From: Fragilaria crotonensis
Taxonomy: Eukaryota > Bacillariophyta > Fragilariophyceae > Fragilariales > Fragilariaceae
Assembly (NCBI GenBank): GCA_022925895.1
Contig: JAKSYS010000441.1
Span: 1 to 52,409, forward strand
Direction of reading: 5' to 3'
DNA: 52,409 bases
The notes below the pieces were generated by a model. The model was given only the letters and a program-made list of their open reading frames with translations, was not told the DNA's origin and searched no databases. The number at the start of each line of letters is the position of its first letter. Position 1 is the first letter of the stretch. Below, one piece after another: positions 45,004 to 52,409 of this stretch. Both the position numbers and the translations under genes were made by a program.

Positions 45004-45462
45004 ATGTCGAACAACCTAATGCTTGCGCAACTTATGAAGGATATGCAGGTTAGTAGACTGTTGAACTTTTTGTTTGCTCAGTTCTTTTCACTGCACTTTG
45101 TCGATGACACATCTCACATCACATCCACTCGATTATTCCCACCTCGTTTGCTTTCATAGGATCCTGAAATGATGAGAGAAGCCCAGGCTATGATGCAATC
45201 GCCTGAATTTCAAGCCCACATGAGAAAGATGACAGAAAACCCAAACTTCAAAAAGGCCATGCAAGGCACACAAGAATTGATGAAGGACCCAAACAAGGTG
45301 GCGGAAATGGAGGCCAAGGTCAAGGCCGCCCTGGCCGATGGTGAAAAGAAACTGGCAGAATTGGAGGCTGCCAGGAAGGCAGCAGCAGAGAACGGAGAAG
45401 ACGCCAAGCCCGCTGTGGAAGAGGAGGATGACATGGAGGTGCCAAACCTCAACATCAACTAG
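45004..45462 (+). CDS. Small STI1-like (DP-repeat) protein, two exons
   Basis: Exon 1 is 45004-45048 (MSNNLMLAQLMKDMQ) and exon 2 is 45160-45462; a 111-nt intron (GTTAGT...TCATAG) joins in frame. The product has 115 residues. The core DPEMMREAQAMMQSPEFQAH followed by MTENPNFKKAMQGTQELMKD has the 'DP/NP...M...M' pattern of the STI1 motif of Hop/STI1, Hip and ubiquilins, where it binds chaperone partners or clients. A charged coiled coil (ADGEKKLAELEAARKAAAEN) and an acidic tail (EEEDDMEVPNLNIN) follow. No TPR or ubiquitin-like domain is present, so it is a free-standing motif protein whose partner is unknown. Confidence 0.75.
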
Positions 45463-45609
45463 ATGTACCATCAACCACCTCCCCAAGTGAAGAATACACG
45501 TGAGGGCGATTTAGAATGGAGCTACTGCCGGTATATAAATGCTTCTCACGGACTGAACCAGAGGCAAACAAAAAAACCCGCTATATCCTAGACGATATTT
45601 GCAGCCTGA

Positions 45610-48213
45610 TTAGTCGTCCAGGTCAACATAGGTATAGACGTCTGAGCTTGCCTGCCGACGTTCCACCTGCCAGGCAGTCTTATCATCAATATTCAAACTC
45701 GCCACAGTCAATCCATCAGTAGAAACGACGTCGTCAAAGCAATCACGCTCGTGAGGTTGCTTGTATACCAGCCCCAGGATATCGAAAACGTCGGCCTCGG
45801 ACAACGCCTCATGAAGTAGCTTCTCGTCCGGCCGAGGAACATGATGCCCCTTGCCATCTGCCAGAAAGAGTCCGTGGTCGTTGAGGAGCAAGTTCTTCTT
45901 TCGTGTTGCCCACAGTCGCATGGATCTGTTGAACCAGCCACAACCAGTGAAGTAGAGTGATGCAAACGCTCGCTCGCGGAAAGGGTAAAATTTTATATCT
46001 ATCCTGCGACGAACTCCTGGAACCGATTGCGAGATGAAGACACCCATGTAAGACTGGGATGTTGGGTTCGTAACCGTACGCTCTGCCATCATTGTGCATC
46101 CCCGAGGATTGGCTGTCGCTTATTGTTTCCTCGTACAACCCAGTGATCTGCGTGAGGTTATATGCAATGTGACCCTTGTTCATGAGCCGTCGCACCAGTT
46201 CTCCGAGCGCCAACCGGGGTGTGCAATTGACGTAGCCAGGGTCAGTTATTAACAAATCAGCGTCACCGCATTCAAATTTACCGCGACGATAGCTCCCATG
46301 GCGGTTATCAAAGCATTCGGCAACATTGTCTCAAGCTCTTTCTTGACAATGGCCAAAATCTGCTCTACTTCCTCACGCTTCATCGGCAGTTGAAAATCTT
46401 CGTAGCATTCGACGCCCACTTTCTGGTTATCGTTCAATTCGATCTTATTGGTTCGCAATCCCTCTCACCTGCCGGATTGTACGAAAGTTGTTGTTATACA
46501 GATGATGGGCTGTTTTGGGACCAATGCCCCAAATTTTGATAAGATTGCGAGTAGCGACTCGTCGTTCTTCCGTTTCAAGAAAGTGGATCCGTTCAATCGT
46601 GCGTGTCTTGATCCACTCCTTGATCATCCCCAACGATGAACCACCGAACCCTGGTATACCACCAAGCTTCGACATTGCCGCAGGGTCCGATAAAATCTCA
46701 AAATCCAATTCATTCAGTCGACCAGCCACAAGATTGAAGGTGTAGGCCCTGAATTCGTCGTGCGTTTCAATAATTGCTTTCTGGTAAATTTTGGCAAGCT
46801 TCCGAAACAGGTCGGCGATTTCAACGTTCCTGACAACCTTCCCTCCGTTCGCAGGGACCTCAACGACCAAGTCGTCACCTCTGCTCACAACGCTTGACTT
46901 AGGTGGATCCAGCCGTTTCAGACTACCCATTCGTTTCGTTGACTTGTCAACAATCAGACCATTGTAAAGCTCAGCAATCTTTGGTGGTCGAATTGTGGGG
47001 CCCTTGTTGTTGGTGATCCACGTTGGTTTGACAGGAGTGATATTGTGTTCGGATACAACCTTTTTCAAATTGTCAACCTTGTTCACGCCCTTGAAATTTA
47101 AAAACTGGGCAAGGGTCTCTACATTGACGAATGCATCAACCACCATGTATGTTGGCTTACTATCGAGCGTGTGGACCACCCGTAGTCCCTTTTTCGCGAC
47201 AACGGTTGTCAGGAAGCGGATCTGCCCTTTGGTGAGGCCACGACCCAGTTCCACAAACATGATACTGGGGCAAAAGCTCTCGATCTTTTCCAAAGATTGT
47301 TTGATTGGCGAAACTTTGGAGTCGTCGTCTCCAAGCAAATCGATGACGATTGGTTGTTGCACCCCACTACTGTTTGAGTTTGACAGATTGCTGTCTCCAA
47401 TAGATATTCCCTGTTCTGGAACAGGATTCGATTCCGCAAGATTATCCTCAGCGTCCGTGAATTTCTCGTCAAGTGCTTGTCCGTCATTCCAAACAAGCGC
47501 ATCTCGTTCAATTTGACGCCCCAATCGGGCCATCATCTCAGGTGTTTCGATATCCGATGCGACAGGTTGGGAATCTCCAGAGTCAGGGTGGATTGGAAAC
47601 AGCACGCGTAAGCTCCTCACTTTCCGTGCGGCTCGGCTTTTGAGGAGTTGAATCATCAGTGCCGCCTGCCTCGTTGCTGTTGGCATCATTCTCCTTGTCG
47701 TTTTCCGCCCCAAGTTGATTGGAAGGATTCACGCAAGTCTTCACCAGTTCCATCAGGTTGAGGATCAGCAATAACTTCAAAATCCATACTAGGATCATCA
47801 CCAAATCGAAAAGATATTATCGATCCAACATCAAGGCGTATCGAACCAACCCAATCGTCATTCGACCTTTGATCCCCCGGCGACACTTGGACTCGTTCGT
47901 CGTTGATGTACATCAGATGACGCATGCTTTTCCCCTTGATCTGCAGTATATTATTCTGTATCCGAAGTGCCTCTCTTGGAACATATTTTGAGACCCATGC
48001 CAAGGTTCGTCGGCAATACGCACAACAGGAACTACGACGAGTCGTTGAGGTTGTCGTTGTTGTTGTTGCATTCTGATTCTCACCCGTTCCACTACAACAG
48101 CATGCCCTTCGAACACTCTCCCATAACTTTCGATTCCCATACGTGCCCTCTCCCAACCTTTCGTGTGGAGAAAGGCGTTGGCGTTTCCGAGTAGGAACGA
48201 GGTAGATTGTCAT
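45610..48213 (-). pseudogene. FHA-BRCT-PolX family DNA polymerase, frameshifted
   Basis: Reading from 48213: an FHA-like domain (KYVPREALRIQNNILQIKGK, then MYINDERVQVSPGD and GSIISFRFGDD), an acidic linker, a BRCT domain (FVELGRGLTKGQIRFLTTVV, HNITPVKPTWI), then the PolX core of the DNA polymerase lambda/TdT type. The 8-kDa lyase part shows EIADLFRKLAKIYQKAI, the helix-hairpin-helix KIWGIGPKTAHHLYNNNFRT, the first two catalytic Asps are in ECGDADLLITDP, the third in RRRIDIKFYP, and the end is FDILGLVYKQPHERD. Family role: gap filling in base excision and end joining. At least five small frameshifts (near 47735, 47600, 46455, 46285, 46110) break the ORF, one of them a single extra G in a GGG run. 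All motifs are otherwise conserved, so either decay is very recent or these are sequencing indels. Confidence 0.82.
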
Positions 48214-48306
48214 TGTCGCATTTGTTTTGATTTTGTTGTCACTTCGGTGTGCATTCGAGGAGATCTCGCATATTATACATGATACGAGAATTCATTCCAG
48301 GATGCT

Positions 48307-48458
48307 GTACAGGTTGTAGAACGACTGTACTGCAGTACCAAAAGAAGTGTAATCTTTCCTTTTACCGTATCAGTAGCTTTTACTGTCATTTCTTTTTACT
48401 GTTACGTCAATGGCACGCTACCGTATACCATGCACCACGGTAGTATTGTTCTTCGTAC
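48307..48458. promoter_or_regulatory. GTAC cluster between two divergent genes
   Basis: Four GTAC tetramers in 152 bp, between the PolX gene (minus, start 48213) and the ribosomal-protein-like gene (plus, start 48725). The rest of 48214-48724 shows nothing else. Confidence 0.35.
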
Positions 48459-48724
48459 ACGGAATTCTACAAAAGTGAATTGATCAATTGGAATGTAAAG
48501 CTCATTACCTGTTCTTCACGAAGGAGAGCATGTATGCGCACAATCCACATAATACAGAATGCATATGGCATATGCACACAGGATCGTGCTCTTTTGCACA
48601 ACACTCCTCGGGACCTCACGAGCCGACACTGCCATCAACAATTCAAGACAACGAGCACCACGGTTGCTTGTGTTAGTGTTGCCATCCCTTCTGCACCCCC
48701 TTCTTCCTCATCATTTTTCCTAAA

Positions 48725-49141
48725 ATGTCATCCACTGTCCCCAAAATGAGAGCTGCTGTTCGTCATCTTTGTGCAAGTGGCGAAGAAGCCTTGAAACAGC
48801 GCAAGTTTGGCGACCGATGGCGCAAGGCTTTGGTCAGTAAGCGAGTGGCCGCGGATTTGCGCAAGGAAGCCGTCCGGACGGGAACCTTCGGATCTTTTGA
48901 TGCATCCACAGGAATCGGGTGGGATCCCCTGTGGGATAATCCTGGACGAATGCCAAGCTTGCGGCCCCCGAAAGATTCGAAACGAAACATTTCGAGAGAA
49001 ATGCGTGCAGTCAAGATTGAAACGAAATTGGAGGGTATGGAGGAACAAATCCTAGCCTATCGCAAGGTTCTCAAGGATCGCAAGCCAGAACAAACCTTTG
49101 AAACATACTACAAAAATCTCATGAGGGTCAAGAAGCGGTGA
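48725..49141 (+). CDS. Mitochondrial large-subunit ribosomal protein-like (mL59/MRPL25 type)
   Basis: 138 residues, basic, intronless. The block KALVSKRVAADLRKEAVRTG followed by TFGSFDASTGIGWDPLWDNP resembles the 'R-x-AA-x-LRK-x-A...G-T-[YF]-GS-[FY]-D...G-WDP-x-WD' segment of fungal and plant mitochondrial L25/mL59 proteins. The C-terminus (ETYYKNLMRVKKR) is Lys/Arg-rich. The start context is AAAATGTCATC; another ATG lies seven codons later. The assignment rests on one motif block, so I call it ribosomal-protein-like only. It is intact although both neighbours (PolX, HECT) carry frameshifts. Confidence 0.55.
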   Translation: MSSTVPKMRAAVRHLCASGEEALKQRKFGDRWRKALVSKRVAADLRKEAVRTGTFGSFDASTGIGWDPLWDNPGRMPSLRPPKDSKRNISREMRAVKIETKLEGMEEQILAYRKVLKDRKPEQTFETYYKNLMRVKKR

Positions 49142-49878
49142 AAGGAGACGCATTGACGTTACTGACATGACAGTTTGTTAGACCATGATGGAATTGTATG
49201 CATTCCTCCCACATGCACTTGTCGCACGCCATGTTATCAAATGATTAAAACCAACGTATTAGAGAAAATGCACCCCAACACCTATCGTTTCAACTCTTCA
49301 TGTATTAGAGAAAATGCATCCCATCACCTATCGTTTCAACTCTTTATGTAAAGGCCAATCTCCTCGCGGATTCCATTTGCATGTACTTATGTCATCACTG
49401 GTGATTTTGAGCATCGATTAAGCAAATTTGGATTTTCCGCAAAGATTGTCTTTACAGTGAACAGGAGTACGCACGGAAGCCTAGACGTATAAAGGACTTC
49501 ATCGGATTGACTTTGACGGCAAGGACAGCAATCCACTAAGTGACTTCACACATGTAGCATCTGTACTCCAGTTGGTATTAATTATCTCTCGGTTTTGTAT
49601 GGTGACTTGTTGGTCTGTGCATCTTCATGAAACGTGTAAGGTCGACTGCGCCCTCCCGGATTCTTTTCTTTCAAATTCGTAAACGTTATACGGCGACATA
49701 ATGGGCGGAAAATAAGATATCGATGCACTGGTGTACCAAGTTGTTCTCTGTGATGATTGCAATGCATGTCTCAAGCAAAAAGAAATTACATGAAAACTAA
49801 ATTCAGAGCACCTGTGTGTTGCCAATAGACGACACTTCAAGACTCAACCAAACCCACGACATGTTGGTGAAACACATT
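49142..49878. other. convergent intergenic gap
   Basis: No gene supported. It holds the tandem duplication at 49256-49347 and only three GTAC, near background. Confidence 0.5.
49256..49347. repeat. 46-bp tandem duplication, two copies
   Basis: A unit beginning GTATTAGAGAAAATGCA occurs at 49256-49301 and 49302-49347 with about four mismatches. It lies about 115 bp after the stop of the ribosomal-protein-like gene. Confidence 0.85.
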
Positions 49879-51636
49879 TCATTTGGGACTCAAGAACTTC
49901 TCAGCCCGTGGTAATCTCTTGACACCGGACTGAAGAAATGCCTCCTCTAAGTAGGTTTCCAAAACTGTCTCATCACAACCATACGCACCAAAAGGGATAT
50001 CGAGCGCTTGCTCGCAAGTGTACGCATGAGGTCGACTGTTTTGGTCAATGTCCTTAGCAAAGACAATTGAAATGTCCGGCATGTTCCTGTTGATGAATCC
50101 TAACCCGGTGACATACTTGAGAAACCGCCTTGTATAAAGTGAATTGGTTTCGCCTGCTGCTTGCTCCTCCTTCTCCTTCCTACGCAGTAGATTTGGCAGC
50201 GTCTCCGTCATGAAGCGCGTCTGGTCATCATTCAACACAAAGGAGAAAGTATAGTTTTCCATCTGCTTTCCCTTCAGATTCTTGATAATGACATCCCCAC
50301 TCACATCATCTGGCGCAAACAGAATTTCGTTCACCGCTTGAATGCTGCGGTCCAAGAAGAAGTTCCTCAAGTCGATGGCTGCTTCAAGTGGCGATTCTTC
50401 GCCAATTCTTTGATCTTCTGTCTTGACAGGACCTGTTGCTAGTACTAATCCATCAAGAATGCTAGAAATAGCAATTGATCGCCCTTCCCAGCAGGTTATC
50501 CATGTTGAGCAAGAAATCATTTGATCTACCTCGTTTATTTCTCCATCTTCGTTGTATTTGAAAACGTCGAAGTTTGCAAATCCCAACTGTTGAATGTGAT
50601 GAAATAAAACCTGCCTTTGTTCAGGTGAAGCGTACGAAACGCCATCACGTGGGCGAGAGTCACAAAAAAAGTCTGTTGACATGACATCTGTCAGAAGATC
50701 ATCACGCAACCTTGACACCTTCACTTGCTCCAGGTGAAGGACACTTACATGCTCTGAAGAATGGGGGCATGACATGGCTTGGCAAGACGTGGCCAGTTGC
50801 CAACGAATGGATCATGAGGCGGCCTAATGCTCTGTAGTACCTCTTAACTTGATTTAGCACCTTCACTGCACCTTCGTTTCCTTCGAGAACAGCCTCGTGG
50901 GTTGCGAAACATTTTGCTATATGCCCACGAATGGTGACATCATCTAGCGGTACAATCGAGCCGTCCTTCGAATCGAAGAGAGACAAGGTCTTTTTCGTCA
51001 ATACTGTTTCTCCCTCTACATCAATTGATAAGGTGTGCATCTGACTCCAGACCGTATCGAAGAATTCACGGTTTAGGCCGCCTTTATCCACCCCTTCATC
51101 TCCATTGGTGAGGCTCTCTGGTGCAAACAACGATTACAATGTAGTAGTCAATACATGGCGCGTTTCTTACCCTCGAAATTCCAACTAGGCTTGAAGAGAA
51201 GTCGGCGTTGGTTATGGACTTCAAGATGACGAAAAGGAAGGAATTGTCGTGCGATTCCATCTTGCTACTCCATTCGTGGAATAGTCGACTCAAATTGACA
51301 GGCTGCGGATATCGTCCGACTCAATGCCTTCATCAGCCATAGAAGCACGAACAATCGCCTTCAGGAATTTCTTATAGGCTTCGTCAATCCTGTTGATTTG
51401 TTGGGTAGACAGATCTTGCAAAGCCTTCTCTTTCCAGCGAGACCCAATTTGTCAAAGAGGATCCGACGTTGTATCAGCTGCTCCTGCTCTTCAGCTGACA
51501 TCTGGATGGCAAGATCAAATTCTTCACGCTCCTTGACACTCTCATTCGTCGGCAGATCTTGGGAGAGTCCATCATTGAGGGCTCCACTCAAATGCTGTTG
51601 CGTAAAATCTTCCTCTTGGAGGTACTCTAGCATCAT
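49879..51636 (-). pseudogene. HECT-domain ubiquitin ligase with UIM, frameshifted
   Basis: The N-terminal part (51636-51300) carries a ubiquitin-interacting motif (EEFDLAIQMSAEEQEQL). After a small frameshift near 51310 comes LSRLFHEWSSKMESHDNSFL. A GTAAGA donor at about 51170 and an AG before SLTNGDEGVDKGGLNREFF suggest an intron of about 50 nt. The HECT N-lobe continues with YYRALGRLMIHSLATGHVLP. A second slip near 50750 leads to the frame 49879-50775, which ends with the C-lobe: RRFLKYVTGLGF and HAYTCEQALDIPFGAYG, the Cys being the thioester site. HECT ligases pass ubiquitin from E2 to this Cys and then to the substrate. An in-frame TAG just before 51636 and the short N-terminus suggest 5' truncation. 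Confidence 0.8.
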
Positions 51637-51792
51637 GCGGTTCTAGCCTTCGATCTTCGTATTCATCATTTCAATGAACTGAATTGGTAGTCTGAACGTT
51701 TGTGATGAATTCTAGCCTGGGAGTCTCCATGTCCAGGTAGGTGGATTGATCATTGCTTCTCAAGCCCCGCCAGTAGGGATGTTGTTACTCGT

Positions 51793-52140
51793 CTCTGGTT
51801 GGTGGTGGATGGTCGATACTTACAGTCAACTGGGGATCCCTACCATTGCTAGTTCTGTGTTGCCTCCACTGCCACGGATACTGTCACAGGCTCTGGTTGG
51901 TAGGATGATCGAAACCGCTGGTAGTTCTGTTGTCTCCAATGGCATAGATGCTGTCACCTTTCTGGTTGGTTGTGGTTGACCGATTCTTCTGCAATCACCT
52001 GGTGGGTCACTACCATTGCCATTTTCTTGCCGCCACTGGTATGGATGCTGTCAACGTATCTTGTTGGGGATTGAATGATGATCCTTGCACAATCACTTTG
52101 GGGCGGTCGCTACCATTGGTATTTCTGTCTCCAAATGTTG
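51793..52140. repeat. decayed minisatellite, ~98-bp unit, about four copies
   Basis: Copies begin with (T)CTGGTTGG-like words at 51793, 51891, 51960 and 52058. The spacing is 98, 69 and 98 bp, so the second unit lacks about 30 bp. Shared blocks are CTACCATTG, TTCTGT(T)GxCTCC and ATGCTGTCAC. It lies just upstream (5') of the HECT gene. Confidence 0.75.
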
Positions 52141-52409
52141 CTTGACTTTCAAGCCTGGGCCTTGTTCGGGGCGTTCCTCAGAATTAGACCGAGAACGACT
52201 CGCTGTTACCGTCGTAGTACAATCCATGGTGGTGGCAGCGGTGGCTTGCCCAATCGCAGGATCACGTGCACATACAGGTGTCCACGATGTAGTTAGCCCA
52301 CAATGTCGCCAGAAAAGTCGCTTATTGCGTGCCATGATGGAGGTTGCGATTATATCGCACTCTCACCCATGCGCTAACTTGATCGAGTTGTCTGACACGT
52401 CGTATCTCT
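52141..52409. other. right edge of the window, nothing firm
   Basis: A minus-strand ORF (52093-52335, starting MARNKRLFWRHCGLTTSW) overlaps the repeat and is Thr/Ser/Arg-rich. I see no known domain and cannot tell whether it is the start of another element cut by the window edge. Confidence 0.35.

Noticed and set aside
46440..46465. A 25-nt intron to repair the PolX frame
   Set aside because: Too short, and it would delete residues (LRTNK-type block) that fit the family. A single extra G is the simpler explanation.
52093..52335. Start of a further retroelement at the right edge
   Set aside because: No RT, integrase or LTR evidence is visible before the window ends.
1..52409. tRNA, rRNA, CRISPR array or bacterial-type promoter
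   Set aside because: I found no cloverleaf with a B-box-like GGTTCGAATC, no rRNA stretch and no regularly spaced direct repeats. The window is eukaryotic nuclear DNA.

Overview
This is nuclear DNA from a eukaryotic alga, most likely a diatom. The reasons are mostly intronless genes with rare short GT-AG introns (76-120 nt), a Ty1/copia element whose gag carries a Trp-Cys-x-x-Cys 'CKRWTTTHATATHTG' motif I associate with diatom copia elements, a reverse-transcriptase retroelement of a type common in diatom assemblies, an FkbM-type methyltransferase with the diatom-style C-terminus, and a very small 'VTFSSATSVHNYPRP' protein of a diatom-type family. I cannot name the species.

Layout. 1-8004: a copia-type LTR retrotransposon on the minus strand with two LTRs of about 580 bp and a polyprotein broken by many small indels. 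8201-10084: an ERMARD/DUF4209-like gene. 10224-10427 (minus): a small diatom-type protein. 11506-20526: a ~9 kb non-LTR retrotransposon on the plus strand (ORF1, endonuclease, reverse transcriptase, decayed RNase H-like domain, CCHC finger), flanked by a perfect 15-bp direct repeat. 20738-22001: a D-2-hydroxyacid dehydrogenase with one intron. 22414-25405 (minus): a RING + tandem-BRCT protein of BRCA1-like architecture. 26302-27426: a mitochondrial-carrier-family transporter. 27532-33945 (minus): a very large ubiquitin protease that appears to combine two ORFs through a 120-nt intron and to begin with an N-myristoylation signal. About 34.5-36.4 kb is gene-poor. 36583-38186 (minus): an FkbM methyltransferase pseudogene. 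39008-40591: an amino-acid transporter. 41721-42689: an NmrA-like NAD(P)-binding protein. 42875-43621 (minus): a bromodomain-NET protein. 43992-44568: a hAT-like miniature element. 45004-45462: a small STI1-like protein. 45610-48213 (minus): an FHA-BRCT-PolX DNA polymerase with several frameshifts. 48725-49141: a mitochondrial ribosomal protein-like gene. 49879-51636 (minus): a HECT ubiquitin ligase with frameshifts. 51793-52140: a decayed ~98-bp tandem repeat.

The genes do not form an operon or an obvious pathway. Three ubiquitin-system genes (RING-BRCT, DUSP-USP, HECT) and two DNA-repair-type genes (RING-BRCT, PolX) lie within 30 kb, but as independent eukaryotic transcription units.

The most unusual signal is not a gene. 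Dense clusters of the palindrome GTAC (4 to 16 copies in 65-400 bp, against about one per 245 bp in the largest coding region) lie upstream of nearly every start codon, on whichever strand the gene is, and are absent from the gaps between convergent 3' ends. All three mobile elements are inserted in or next to such clusters. A second theme is that damage is dominated by 1-2 base indels, in the LTRs and in otherwise well-conserved genes (PolX, HECT, RING-BRCT), so true decay has to be separated from assembly error.
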